Shown here in pieces: positions 1 through 7,631 of a stretch of DNA of 64,000 nt. This DNA comes from CAHJXG01 sp965277495. Lineage in GTDB: Bacteria > Pseudomonadota > Alphaproteobacteria > Acetobacterales > Acetobacteraceae. Position numbers and translations under genes: made by a program. Location of the stretch: positions 1,612,001-1,676,000 of the forward strand of contig OZ255824.1 of the NCBI GenBank assembly GCA_965277495.1. Direction: 5' to 3'. Every line of letters starts with the position of its first letter. Position 1 is the first letter of the stretch. Below the pieces are notes generated by a model that worked only from the letters and a program-made list of their open reading frames with translations, was not told the DNA's origin and did not search any database.

Positions 1-404
1 ACGGCGCGTCCGCGCATCAGTCCGGGGATGCCAGGACGGACGAAGACGCCCGGGCCATCGTCGCCGATGACGGGGTCGCAGCAATAAATCGCGTCCGGAT
101 TGGCGGCGCGGACGCGGGCGACGGCGTCCAGGATGGCGTCGCCGATGCCGGGGTCGCCCATGTAGCCCGACAGGACCGCGTCGCAGGCCGGCAGCACGCC
201 ACGCGCGGCGATGCCGTCAACGAGGTCCCGCACGGCCGCGCCCTCGAACACCTGTCCGGTCCAGGCGCCGTATCCCGGATGGTTGCTGAACTGCACGGTG
301 TGCACAGCCCAGACCTCGGCGCCGAGCCGCTGCAGCGGGAATATCGCGGACGCATTGCCGACGTGGCCATAGGCGACCCAGGACTGGATCGACAGGATGT
401 TCAC
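1..404 (-). CDS. pdxY: Pyridoxal kinase PdxY, 3' part cut by window edge
   Basis: Phosphorylates pyridoxal to pyridoxal 5'-phosphate in the B6 salvage pathway (PfkB/ribokinase-like fold). Only the first 134 residues are inside the window. The translation opens with MNILSIQSWVAYGHVGN, continues with AVHTVQFSNHPGYGAWTG and has CCDPVIGDDGPG near residue 108, all typical of PdxY. The start is a GTG at 404-402, chosen because MNILSIQS is the standard PdxY beginning and no ATG is nearby. The gene runs off the left edge. It is divergent from the flavin oxidoreductase, with a 120-bp intergenic region. Confidence 0.88.
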   Translation of the reverse strand, partial: MNILSIQSWVAYGHVGNASAIFPLQRLGAEVWAVHTVQFSNHPGYGAWTGQVFEGAAVRDLVDGIAARGVLPACDAVLSGYMGDPGIGDAILDAVARVRAANPDAIYCCDPVIGDDGPGVFVRPGIPGLMRGRA

Positions 405-524
405 CGTCCTATATCCCCGTACTGGAGACGTGACGGTAACCGGCGGACCCGTGCGCGGCAACGGGGTTGCAGGACGCGCAAAGCCCGCTTATCGCCTGGC
501 CGACTTCTGCAGGAGCCTGCCGCC

Positions 525-1601
525 ATGCCCGATCCCTTGCTGTTCCAGCCGATCACCTTTCGGTCGGTGACGGCGCGCAACCGCATCGCGGTGTCGCCAA
601 TGTGCCAATACAGCGCGGCGGACGGGCTGGGGGATGACTGGCATATCCAGACCCTGGGTTCGAAGGCGATGGCCGGGCCGGGCTTCGTGTTCACCGAGGC
701 GACGCATGTCTCGGCCATCGGGCGCATCACGCACGGCTGCCTGGGCCTGTGGGACGCCGATCAGCTGGCGTTCCTGCGCCGGGTCACCAAGCTGATCGAG
801 TATGGCGGCGCGGTGCCGGGCATCCAGATCAGCCACGCCGGGCGCAAGGCGAGCAGCCAGCGCCCGTGGGAGGGCGGCCAAGCCTTGCTGCCGGAGGACG
901 GCGGTTGGACGCCGCTGGCTGCCAGCCCCATCCCGTTCCACGGCAACTCGGTCACCCCGCACGCGATGAGCGTCGACGAGCTCCGCGGCGTCATCGCCGA
1001 GTTCGCGCATTCGGCACGCCTGGCGCGGGAGGCCGGGTTCAAGGTGATCGAGCTGCATAGCGCGCACGGCTATTTGCTGCACTCCATGCTCTCGCCGATC
1101 TCGAACACCCGCAACGACGGCTATGGCGGGGACCTTGCTGGGCGCGCCCGGCTGATGATGGAGGCGATCGACGCAGTTCGGGCCGAGTGGCCGGACGAGC
1201 TGCCGCTGTTCGTGCGGCTGTCCTGCACCGACTGGCTGCCCGGCGGGTTGACCGCGGACGACGCGGTCCAGGTCGCGCGCTGGCTGCAGGCGCGGGGCGA
1301 CGTGGACCTGATCGATTGCTCGACCGGCGGAGTGTCGCCGGCGGCCCGCATCCCGTCGGTGCATCCTGGTTACCAGGTGCCGTTCGCCGAGCAAGTGCGG
1401 ACCGAGGCGGGGATCGCGACCGGTGCGGTGGGCATGATAACGGGGCCGGAGCAAGCGGCCGAGATCGTCGCCAACGGCCGCGCCGACCTGGTGTTCATCG
1501 GACGCGCCGTGCTGGCGGATCCGGCCTGGACGCTTCGGGCGGCAGAGGCGCTGGGCGTGCGGATCGACTTGGTGAAGCAGTATGCCCGGGCGCGTTCGTG
1601 A
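525..1601 (+). CDS. NADH:flavin oxidoreductase, YqjM-type Old Yellow Enzyme
   Basis: 358-residue FMN-dependent ene-reductase that reduces activated C=C bonds with NAD(P)H. Visible marks are the opening PLLFQPITFRSVTARNRI, Cys27 in SPMCQYSA (the YqjM-class FMN-tuning cysteine), HAGRKAS, the active-site stretch IELHSAHGYLLHSMLSP and the phosphate-binding VFIGRAVLADP near the C-terminus. The ATG at 525 has an AGGAG at 511-515; the frame is open further upstream but that part has no family similarity. The physiological substrate cannot be read from sequence. Confidence 0.93.
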   Translation: MPDPLLFQPITFRSVTARNRIAVSPMCQYSAADGLGDDWHIQTLGSKAMAGPGFVFTEATHVSAIGRITHGCLGLWDADQLAFLRRVTKLIEYGGAVPGIQISHAGRKASSQRPWEGGQALLPEDGGWTPLAASPIPFHGNSVTPHAMSVDELRGVIAEFAHSARLAREAGFKVIELHSAHGYLLHSMLSPISNTRNDGYGGDLAGRARLMMEAIDAVRAEWPDELPLFVRLSCTDWLPGGLTADDAVQVARWLQARGDVDLIDCSTGGVSPAARIPSVHPGYQVPFAEQVRTEAGIATGAVGMITGPEQAAEIVANGRADLVFIGRAVLADPAWTLRAAEALGVRIDLVKQYARARS

Positions 1602-1677
1602 AACCGGTTATCCGGGGCTTGACCGGACCGAGGCCTGTCGCCCATCGTTCCAATCGCTTCAGGATGGAGGGCGTATT

Positions 1678-1995
1678 TTGTTGCAGCGTTTGATCCCTGC
1701 CGCGGCCGCGCTGGGTGCGGTCCTGGCCGTCACCGCCTTCGCGGCTGGCCCGGCGCAGGCGCAGCGGTTTGACGGCCGCGACCGCGAACGGCATGAGCGC
1801 TTCGAGCATGAACACTTTGAGCATGAACGGTGGGAGCGGGAGCGTTGGGAACGCGCGCACGGCTATGGCCGGCCGTATCTGCGTCCCGGCTATTACGCCC
1901 CGCCTCCGGTTTATTATGCGCCGCCGCGGCCGTATTATGCGCCGCCGCCGCTCTATCAGGCACCAGGCTTCGGCTTTCCCGTGCCGTTTCGTTGA
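1678..1995 (+). CDS. Secreted His/Glu/Arg- and Tyr/Pro-rich small protein
   Basis: Function unknown. From a TTG at 1678 (GGAGG at 1665-1669) the product is 105 residues. It has a signal peptide ending in AAGPAQAQ, then a charged tract of repeating (H/R)ER(F/W)E units and a tail of YYAPPP repeats. No folded domain is apparent. An upstream ATG at 1582 overlaps the previous gene and would bury the signal peptide, so the TTG (or the adjacent TTG at 1681) is preferred. It lies 18 bp before a Spy/LTXXQ gene and may be cotranscribed, which would fit an envelope-stress or metal-related role; that is inference. Confidence 0.7.
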   Translation: MLQRLIPAAAALGAVLAVTAFAAGPAQAQRFDGRDRERHERFEHEHFEHERWERERWERAHGYGRPYLRPGYYAPPPVYYAPPRPYYAPPPLYQAPGFGFPVPFR

Positions 1996-2013
1996 TAGCT
2001 GAGGGTTTGATAC

Positions 2014-2490
2014 ATGGGTAACCAAGCGATGCAACGGCTTTTGCTGCTGGCTGCGGTCAGCCTGGCTGGCGGCCAAGTCCTGGCGCAGGGCACGGCGCCA
2101 GCCAATCCGTCTGCCGCCCCGGCGCAGGCCATGCGTCCGGAACGCGGCGGGATGGCTTCGGTCGAAAACCACATCGCCGGCCTGCAACGCCGGTTGAAGA
2201 TCACCCCGGCGCAGCAGCCGCAGTGGGACGCGTTCACCGCGGTCATGCGGCAGAACGCGGCGCATATCGAGACGCTGCAGCATGACCGTGCCGATAAGGT
2301 CGCGGGCATGACCGCACCCGAGGACATGCGGTCCTATGCCGACCTGGCACGTACGCACGCGGATGACCTGCAGCGGCTGGTTCCGGCCTTCGACGAGCTG
2401 TATGCCTCGATGTCGCCGGAGCAGAAGGCGCTTGCCGACCGCGCATTCCACCAGTTCCAGGGCCGCGCCGCCCGCGCCCGCCCGTCCTGA
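2014..2490 (+). CDS. Spy/CpxP-family LTXXQ-motif periplasmic protein
   Basis: 158 residues with an N-terminal signal peptide (LLLLAAVSLAGGQVLAQG). The mature part is helical and contains the family signature LKITPAQQPQWDAF near residue 61 and a second related segment, MSPEQKALADRAF, near residue 133. Members of this family (Spy, CpxP, CnrX-like) are periplasmic chaperones or metal/stress sensors. ATG 2014 has GAGGG at 2001-2005; an ATG at 2029 is an alternative. It follows the small secreted protein directly. Confidence 0.85.
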   Translation: MGNQAMQRLLLLAAVSLAGGQVLAQGTAPANPSAAPAQAMRPERGGMASVENHIAGLQRRLKITPAQQPQWDAFTAVMRQNAAHIETLQHDRADKVAGMTAPEDMRSYADLARTHADDLQRLVPAFDELYASMSPEQKALADRAFHQFQGRAARARPS

Positions 2491-2574
2491 CCGCTTGCGG
2501 TAAAGCAGGCGCTGCCGCTATATCCTGCGGCTTTGCGGCCGGTCGGTATCGGCGGCAGTATCGGAGCACCAGCC

Positions 2575-2799
2575 ATGAAGCCCGGCATCCACCCGGAATA
2601 CCACGAAATCACCGTCATCATGACCGATGGCAGCCAATTCAAGACGATGACCTGCGCCGGCAAGGCGGGGGACACGATCCGGCTGGACATCGACCCGAAG
2701 TCGCATCCGGCCTGGACCGGGGTGCAGCGCCTGATGGACACGGGCGGGCAGGTCGCCAAGTTCAACAAGAAGTTCGCCGGCCTGGGCATGCGCAAGTAA
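2575..2799 (+). CDS. rpmE: 50S ribosomal protein L31
   Basis: 74 residues beginning MKPGIHPEYHEITVIMTDG, the standard bL31 opening, followed by the conserved DIDPKSHPAWTG and a C-terminal VAKFNKKFAGLGM. It carries only one cysteine (in TCAGK), so the zinc-ribbon CxxC of the C+ form is absent and this is the zinc-independent (C-) form common in alphaproteobacteria. ATG 2575 is preceded by GGAG at 2563-2566. A GC-rich hairpin follows 25 bp after the stop. Confidence 0.95.
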   Translation: MKPGIHPEYHEITVIMTDGSQFKTMTCAGKAGDTIRLDIDPKSHPAWTGVQRLMDTGGQVAKFNKKFAGLGMRK

Positions 2800-2824
2800 A
2801 CCCATCCGCGTTAAAGATTTTTGG

Positions 2825-2854
2825 CGCCGCGCCCTCTTGAACCAGGGCGCGGCG
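2825..2854 (+). terminator. GC-rich hairpin after rpmE, probable terminator
   Basis: An 11-bp perfectly paired stem (arm CGCCGCGCCCT and its complement) with an 8-nt loop lies 25 bp after the rpmE stop. The downstream stretch TATTCCATTTCT is only moderately T-rich, so termination may be weak. The loop overlaps the CTTGAA of the putative heat-shock promoter. Confidence 0.5.
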
Positions 2855-2864
2855 TATTCCATTT
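2834..2864 (+). promoter_or_regulatory. RpoH (sigma-32)-like heat-shock promoter of hsp20
   Basis: CTCTTGAA at 2834-2841 matches the -35 consensus CNCTTGAA, and TTCCATTT at 2857-2864 resembles the -10 CCCCATNT. The 15-nt gap is within the sigma-32 range. A transcript starting near 2872 would carry a leader of about 90 nt that exactly contains the proposed thermosensor. Basis: consensus match by eye. Confidence 0.5.
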
Positions 2865-2873
2865 CTAGTGCGT

Positions 2874-2962
2874 TCGAGGTGCCCAATGGGGCTTCGAGGA
2901 CTGAATCGGGCCGGCCCATTTGGGCGGCCTAACTTATGACCTTGCTTTTTGGAGGTATCTTT
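2874..2962 (+). promoter_or_regulatory. ROSE-type RNA thermometer in the hsp20 leader
   Basis: The leader folds into consecutive hairpins. One spans 2874-2897 with a 3-nt loop, one spans 2908-2930 (GGCC-G-GCCC / GGGC-GGCC), and a last one spans 2939-2956. In the last, ACCUUGCU pairs imperfectly with the Shine-Dalgarno GGAGGU, including the UYGCU signature opposite the ribosome binding site. That arrangement defines ROSE elements of alphaproteobacterial small heat-shock genes: the SD is masked when cool and melts on heating. Pairings were worked out by hand. Confidence 0.65.
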
Positions 2963-3433
2963 ATGACGTACGACTTTACTCCCCTTTTCCGTACTGCGAT
3001 CGGTTTCGACCGTATGGCCCGTCTGGCCGGCACGGCACAGGAAACCGCTTCGCAGGCGTATCCCCCATACAACATCGAGCGTGTCGGCGATGACAGTTAT
3101 CGTCTCACGATGGCGGTCGCGGGCTTTGGCCAGGATGACCTTGAGCTGACGGTGCGTGAGAACTCACTGATCATCACCGGACGCGTGAAGGCCGAGGCCG
3201 AGGCTGGCGAACTGCTCTATCGCGGCATCGCTGGCCGTGCGTTCGAGCGCCGTTTCGTGCTGGCCGACCACATCGTGGTTGACGGCGCCGATCTGCAGAA
3301 CGGCCTGCTGCATGTGGGCCTGAAGCGTGTCGTGCCCGAGGCATTGAAGCCGCGCCGCATCCAGATCGGCAGCGCCGCGCAGGCGACGCCGGTGATTGCG
3401 AACGACGCGCAGGACGCTGTTCAGGCCGCGTAA
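2963..3433 (+). CDS. Small heat-shock protein, Hsp20/IbpA family
   Basis: 156-residue ATP-independent holdase chaperone of the alpha-crystallin family. The start MTYDFTPLFRTAIGFDRMARL is typical of IbpA/HspH-class proteins. The alpha-crystallin domain runs from about YPPYNIERVGDDSYRL to the GLLHVGLKR motif (A/G-x-L of the last strand). The C-terminal RIQI is the I-x-I-type oligomerisation motif. ATG 2963 has GGAGGT at 2951-2956; an in-frame start at 2936 would lie inside the thermosensor and is rejected. It is expressed as a single unit between two hairpins and probably controlled by RpoH and the ROSE element. Confidence 0.95.
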   Translation: MTYDFTPLFRTAIGFDRMARLAGTAQETASQAYPPYNIERVGDDSYRLTMAVAGFGQDDLELTVRENSLIITGRVKAEAEAGELLYRGIAGRAFERRFVLADHIVVDGADLQNGLLHVGLKRVVPEALKPRRIQIGSAAQATPVIANDAQDAVQAA

Positions 3434-3458
3434 GCTTCGACGGCATGGATTGATTAGG

Positions 3459-3488
3459 AAAGGGCCAGGTTCAAACCTGGCCCTTTCT
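3459..3488 (+). terminator. Rho-independent-type terminator after hsp20
   Basis: A perfect 12-bp inverted repeat (GAAAGGGCCAGG and its complement) with a 6-nt loop sits 25 bp after the hsp20 stop. It is flanked by A-rich and T-containing ends, so it could act on both strands and also end the leftward DUF1192 transcript. Confidence 0.75.
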
Positions 3489-3502
3489 AGTTTGCGCTGG
3501 GC

Positions 3503-3688
3503 CTAAGGGCGCCGGAATACGTTGTCCGCAGCACTGCGATGGTCGTGCTTGCGGGCGATCTCGACCTCCGCCCGCACGATCTCCTGCCGCAATTCGGCAA
3601 TGTAGGTTTGCAGTTCGGCCACCCCGAGCGGGTCGAGCGGCAGCGTGACCAACCGGGCTTTCGGCCGCGGCACTTCTTCTTCGGTCAA
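3503..3688 (-). CDS. DUF1192 family small protein
   Basis: 61-residue cytoplasmic protein of unknown function found across alphaproteobacteria. The family pattern is visible: an acidic/proline N-terminus (LTEEEVPRPKAR), then LDPLGVAELQTYIAELRQEI and EVEIARKHDHRSAADNVF, a short helical hairpin. The start is TTG at 3688, preceded by AAGGA 8-9 bases upstream. It is divergent from trcR. Confidence 0.8.
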   Translation of the reverse strand: MTEEEVPRPKARLVTLPLDPLGVAELQTYIAELRQEIVRAEVEIARKHDHRSAADNVFRRP

Positions 3689-3815
3689 GCGGCTTTCCTT
3701 TCGCAATGATCCCTTGACCTTAAGGGTTACGCGGGTCCATACGCTACAGTCTTCCCGAATATTGGACCGCCTTGCCCCGCTATGGCTACCGTGCGGCGCT
3801 GAAGGACATAGCTTA

Positions 3816-4394
3816 ATGAGCCTCCCGTTGATGCCGAAGGCCACTGCCGTGTGGCTGATCGAAAAAACTGCGCTGACTTTCACCCAAATTGCCGAGTTCT
3901 GCGGCATGCATCCGCTCGAGGTGCAGGCGATCGCCGATGGGGAGGTCGCCCAGGGCATCGTCGGCTACGACCCGGTTGCCAATAGCCAAGTCACGGCTGC
4001 GGAGATCAAGCGCTGCGAGGCCGATCCAGACGCGCGGTTGAAGTTGGTGCCCGCCAACAACCCGATCAACAAGCGTTCCCGCGGCGCGCGTTACACCCCG
4101 GTGGCCAAACGCAACGACCGCCCGGACGCGATCGCCTTCGTGTTGCGCAACTTCCCGCAATTGAGCGAAGCGCAGGTTATCAAGCTGCTGGGCACCACCA
4201 AGGACACCATCCAAAAGGTGCGAGAGCGCAGCCATTGGAACAGCACGAACATTAAGCCGCGCGACCCGGTGATCCTGGGCCTTTGCAGCCAAACCGACCT
4301 GAATGCGATGGTGACCCAGGCCAATGAACGCCTGGCGCGCGACGGCAAGGCGGTTCCGCTGCCGCCGCCGCCCGAGGCCGAAGAGGCCGCCTGA
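3816..4394 (+). CDS. trcR: Cell-cycle transcriptional regulator TrcR (DUF1013)
   Basis: 192-residue protein of the DUF1013/TrcR family, restricted to alphaproteobacteria. Conserved features are the opening MPKATAVWLIEKTALTF, an HTH-like segment QIAEFCGMHPLEVQAIADGEVAQGI, and a second region RPDAIAFVLRNFPQLSEAQVIKLLGTTKDTI resembling another DNA-binding helix pair, with the family motif HWNSTNIKPRDPV. ATG 3816 has AAGGA at 3802-3806. The family is linked to cell-cycle transcription; direct targets cannot be inferred here. Confidence 0.88.
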   Translation: MSLPLMPKATAVWLIEKTALTFTQIAEFCGMHPLEVQAIADGEVAQGIVGYDPVANSQVTAAEIKRCEADPDARLKLVPANNPINKRSRGARYTPVAKRNDRPDAIAFVLRNFPQLSEAQVIKLLGTTKDTIQKVRERSHWNSTNIKPRDPVILGLCSQTDLNAMVTQANERLARDGKAVPLPPPPEAEEAA

Positions 4395-4433
4395 ACCTGC
4401 AGGCAGCCTCGGCCGGCGCTATGCCCGGCGGGT

Positions 4434-4604
4434 TTAGTCCTGGTTGCGAAGCCGCTCCAACTCCTCTTTCAGCCGCAACTTCTCGACCTTCAAGCGTGCC
4501 AGCGCGTCGGCGTTCGGCTGCGGACGGTGGTCCTCGTCCGCTATGCGCGTTTCCAGCGTGGCATGGCGATCCTTCAGGGTCTCGATGTGGGACTGCAAAT
4601 TCAT
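4434..4604 (-). CDS. YdcH/DUF465 family small coiled-coil protein
   Basis: 56 residues, opening MNLQSHIETLKDRHATLETRI and ending LKVEKLRLKEELERLRNQD. This is the YdcH/DUF465 layout of two short charged helices (L-x-x-x-H-x-x-L-[DE] ... K-K-x-K-L-x-L-K-[DE]). A GGAGG lies just ahead of the ATG at 4604. A second DUF465 gene is transcribed divergently 200 bp away. The family's function is unknown. Confidence 0.85.
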   Translation of the reverse strand: MNLQSHIETLKDRHATLETRIADEDHRPQPNADALARLKVEKLRLKEELERLRNQD

Positions 4605-4805
4605 AGTGCCTCCTTGCGAGTGGAACTAAGGTGCCTCACGCCGAAGGCAGCCGGGCCGATCGTGGCTTTGGCGCGCCTCTGGCCTTCGAACGGTAATACC
4701 GTCCTGCCAACGAAATCCACATCAATCGCGAGCGTCTGCGTACCAGTCCGATCACTGTTTGCGAGGCGCGTGGCATCCGGGCAAACAGCGTGGTAATCAG
4801 GCGAC

Positions 4806-5006
4806 ATGCTGACCGACCGTGACTCGCTTCTCCGCCAATTGCACGAGCTGCGCAGCGAGCATCGTGATCTCGACACCGTGATCGCTCGGCTGTCCGAGGC
4901 GGGAACGGACCAGTTGCACCTGCAACGCCTGAAAAAGCGCAAGCTGCTGTTGAAGGATGAGCTGTCCTGGCTGGAGAGCCGGCTGATCCCGGACAACATC
5001 GCGTAG
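4806..5006 (+). CDS. YdcH/DUF465 family small protein
   Basis: 66 residues with the family pattern LLRQLHELRSEHRDLDTVIARL and LKKRKLLLKDELSWLESRLIP, a helical hairpin. Its TAG stop overlaps by one base the GTG start of purE (TAGTG), so it is likely cotranscribed and translationally coupled with purE-purK. It is the second member of a divergent DUF465 pair. The 201 bp between the two genes show no feature I can name beyond divergent promoters. Function unknown. Confidence 0.85.
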   Translation: MLTDRDSLLRQLHELRSEHRDLDTVIARLSEAGTDQLHLQRLKKRKLLLKDELSWLESRLIPDNIA

Positions 5007-5509
5007 TGGCAGACCAATCCGGCCAAGACGTGCCCCGCGTTGGCGTCATCATGGGCAGCCAGTCGGATTGGGCCACCATGCAGCACACGGCCGAGGTGCT
5101 GGGCCGCCTGGAAATCCCGCACGAAGTCCGCATCGTCTCGGCGCACCGGACGCCCGACCGGCTGGCGGACTATGCCAAGACCGCGCGTGGCAGGGGGTTG
5201 CTGGTGATCATCGCTGGCGCTGGCGGCGCTGCGCACCTGCCGGGCATGTGCGCGGCCTGGACCTCGCTTCCCGTGCTGGGCGTGCCGGTCGAAAGCCAGG
5301 CGCTGAAAGGAATGGATAGCCTGCTGTCCATCGTCCAAATGCCCGCCGGCGTCCCTGTGGGCACGCTGGCGATTGGACGGGCGGGCGCGGTGAACGCCGG
5401 GCTGCTGGCGGCCGCGATCCTCGCCACCCGCGACACAGCGCTCGCCGGTCGCCTCGATGCGCTGCGGGCGGAACAGACCGCCGCGGTCGCCGATGCGCCA
5501 GCAAGCTGA
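5006..5509 (+). CDS. purE: N5-carboxyaminoimidazole ribonucleotide mutase PurE
   Basis: 167-residue class I PurE, which converts N5-CAIR to CAIR in de novo purine synthesis. The substrate-binding GSQSDW is at residues 17-22, the catalytic-loop SAHRTP at 45-50, and IIAGAGGAAHLPGM follows. The GTG start overlaps the stop of the preceding DUF465 gene. purK follows 21 bp downstream, the normal partner that makes N5-CAIR. Confidence 0.96.
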   Translation: MADQSGQDVPRVGVIMGSQSDWATMQHTAEVLGRLEIPHEVRIVSAHRTPDRLADYAKTARGRGLLVIIAGAGGAAHLPGMCAAWTSLPVLGVPVESQALKGMDSLLSIVQMPAGVPVGTLAIGRAGAVNAGLLAAAILATRDTALAGRLDALRAEQTAAVADAPAS

Positions 5510-5530
5510 AGCAAATGGCAACCGGGTAAC

Positions 5531-6661
5531 ATGATCGCGCTGCCGCCCAATGCGACGATCGGCATCATCGGCGGCGGTCAACTGGGCCGCATGTCGGCCA
5601 TGGCGGCGGCCCGGCTCGGCTACCGCTGCCATATCCTGACGCCGGAACCGGACAGCCCAGCCGCGCAAGTCTCCGCCGCCTGCACCCTCGGTGACTACGA
5701 AGACCCGGGCGCGCTGCGGCGGTTCGCCGAGGCGGTCGACGTCATCACCTTCGAATTCGAGAACGTGAGCGCCTCCGGCCTCGACCTGTTGGCGTCGGTC
5801 CGCCCGGTGCACCCCTCCCCCGCCGTGCTGCGCATCAGCCAGGACCGGGTGCTGGAGAAGGCTTTCCTGGCCGACGCCGGGGTGCCGACCGCGCCGTGGC
5901 GGGCGGTGAGCACGCTGGCGGAGGCGCACGAAGCTGTCGAGGCATTGGGCCTGCCCGCCGTGCTGAAAACCACCCGGCTGGGGTATGACGGCAAGGGCCA
6001 GGCCGTGCTGCGCGATACAGCGGATACCGAGGCGGCGTGGGCGAGCCTCGATCCTAAGCCGTTGGTCCTGGAAGGGTTTGTCAGATTTTCCTGCGAGATC
6101 AGCGTGATCGTCGCGCGCGGTGCGGACGGCGCCGGGACGGTGTTCGACGTGATGGAAAACCGGCATCGCGCCGGCATCCTCGACCTGACCTTGGCGCCGG
6201 CCCGGGTGACGCCGGCCACCGTTGCCGACGCCCAGCGCATGGCATGGCGCGTGGCCGACCGGTTGGAGCTGGTCGGCCTGTTGGCGGTGGAGATGTTCGT
6301 GGACCCGTCCGGGCGCGTGATGGTCAACGAGATCGCTCCCCGCCCGCATAATTCCGGCCATTGGACTATTGACGCCTGCCCGGCGAGCCAGTTCGAACTC
6401 CATGTGCGGGCCGTCACGGGCCTGCCGCTGCCGCCGGGGCGACGGCACGCCGATGCGGTGATGAAGAATTTGGTTGGCCCCGAGGAGACCGCGCTGTGGC
6501 CGCAGATCGTCGCGACCCCTGGGCTGATCCCGCATCTCTATGGCAAGGCCGAGGCCCGGCCCGGGCGCAAGATGGGCCATGTGACCCGCCTGTTTCCGCC
6601 CGGCGGCCTGCCGGACGATGATGGCATACGTCGGGCGCTGGGGTGCATCGCGCCCGCATAG
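5531..6661 (+). CDS. purK: N5-carboxyaminoimidazole ribonucleotide synthase PurK
   Basis: 376-residue ATP-grasp enzyme that carboxylates AIR with ATP and bicarbonate; PurE uses the product. The N-terminal nucleotide fold has GIIGGGQLGRM, the ATP-grasp core has TTRLGYDGKGQAVL and LEGFVRFSCEISVIVAR, and the metal/ATP site is seen in VNEIAPRPHNSGHWTID. Length and motifs are standard. It forms an operon with purE. Confidence 0.96.
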   Translation: MIALPPNATIGIIGGGQLGRMSAMAAARLGYRCHILTPEPDSPAAQVSAACTLGDYEDPGALRRFAEAVDVITFEFENVSASGLDLLASVRPVHPSPAVLRISQDRVLEKAFLADAGVPTAPWRAVSTLAEAHEAVEALGLPAVLKTTRLGYDGKGQAVLRDTADTEAAWASLDPKPLVLEGFVRFSCEISVIVARGADGAGTVFDVMENRHRAGILDLTLAPARVTPATVADAQRMAWRVADRLELVGLLAVEMFVDPSGRVMVNEIAPRPHNSGHWTIDACPASQFELHVRAVTGLPLPPGRRHADAVMKNLVGPEETALWPQIVATPGLIPHLYGKAEARPGRKMGHVTRLFPPGGLPDDDGIRRALGCIAPA

Positions 6662-6778
6662 CGCGGCGTCCTGGAGGAAAGCGGGCAACCTTCAGGCGGC
6701 GATGGCGGTTCCAAAGGCGGCCTGATTTGCATGCTGGTCAGCGCGCAGGGGCCGGCGTTTTTCACTGGAGGAATGAAC

Positions 6779-7630
6779 ATGGACGGATTGCAAGGTTTGG
6801 CGAGCTACCCCCTGCCCCGACGCGGCGTCATCATGACCGGGCTGATCAGCGGCTTCACGCTGGCGACCACCCGGGTCGAGGCGCAGGCGATCCACACGGA
6901 GGCGGCCGGTTTGGAAGCCGGAGAGACGACGGTTCCGACCAATCAAGGGTCACTGCCGGCGTATTTCGCACGTCCCGCCGGCGCCGGGCCGTTCCCGATC
7001 GTGCTGGTGATCGAGGAGATTTTCGGGGTCCACGAGTATATCAAGGACACCTGCCGACGGCTGGCGAAAGCTGGCTACCTCGCGGTGGCGCCTGAATTGT
7101 ATGCGCGGATTGGCGATCTTTCCAAGATGACCGACGTGTCAGCGATCGTGCGCGACGTGATCAGCAAGACCCCGGACGCCCAATTGCTGCTCGATCTGGA
7201 CGCCACGGCGGCCTGGGCGGCGGCAAACCATGGCGACCCGGCGCGCCTGGTCGTGACCGGGTTCTGCCGCGGCGGGCGCGATACCTGGCTTTATGCGGCG
7301 CACAACCCGGCGTTGAAAGCCGCCGTCGCTTGGTATGGGCCGATCGGCGGCGCCCCGTCCGACATCCAGCCCCGTAATGCGGGGGAGGTTGCGGCCGAGC
7401 TGAAGGCGCCGTTGCTTGGTTTATATGGCGGACAGGATGCCGGCATTGCCGTTGCAGACGTGCGCGCGGCGGCGGCGAAGGCGACGGCGGCGGGGAAGAC
7501 CGTCGTTATTCACGTGTTCGACGATGCGCCGCATGGGTTTCATGCGGACTATCGTCCGAGCTATCGCAAGGCCGATGCCGAGACGGGCTGGCAGGAGATG
7601 CTGCATTGGTTCGCCAAGTATCTCGCGTGA
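6779..7630 (+). CDS. Dienelactone hydrolase family protein, probably exported
   Basis: 283-residue alpha/beta hydrolase of the dienelactone hydrolase family. The nucleophile is Cys163 in GFCRGG, with Asp220 in YGGQDAG and His252 in DAPHGF completing the triad. An N-terminal segment PRRGVIMTGLISGFTLATTRVEAQA looks like a (possibly twin-arginine) signal, so export is likely. The start at 6779 is chosen for GGAGG at 6767-6771; an ATG six bases earlier abuts the SD. Its stop is one base from the stop of convergent alaS. Natural substrate unknown. Confidence 0.88.
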   Translation: MDGLQGLASYPLPRRGVIMTGLISGFTLATTRVEAQAIHTEAAGLEAGETTVPTNQGSLPAYFARPAGAGPFPIVLVIEEIFGVHEYIKDTCRRLAKAGYLAVAPELYARIGDLSKMTDVSAIVRDVISKTPDAQLLLDLDATAAWAAANHGDPARLVVTGFCRGGRDTWLYAAHNPALKAAVAWYGPIGGAPSDIQPRNAGEVAAELKAPLLGLYGGQDAGIAVADVRAAAAKATAAGKTVVIHVFDDAPHGFHADYRPSYRKADAETGWQEMLHWFAKYLA

Positions 7631-7631
7631 G

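Noticed and set aside
2825..2854. Hairpin after rpmE considered as the first hairpin of the thermosensor
   Set aside because: It lies upstream of the expected heat-shock transcription start, so it is more likely a terminator for rpmE.
3471..3488. Sequence resembling a tRNA T-arm (GTTCAAACCTGG)
   Set aside because: It is the loop and arm of the perfect terminator hairpin after hsp20; no acceptor or anticodon stems surround it. No other tRNA-like sequence was seen in the window.
4601..6688. Long open frame (about 695 codons) on the minus strand opposite purE-purK
   Set aside because: It is antisense to two certain genes, has Arg/His/Gly-rich shadow composition and no recognisable family; GC-rich codon bias keeps the opposite frame open.
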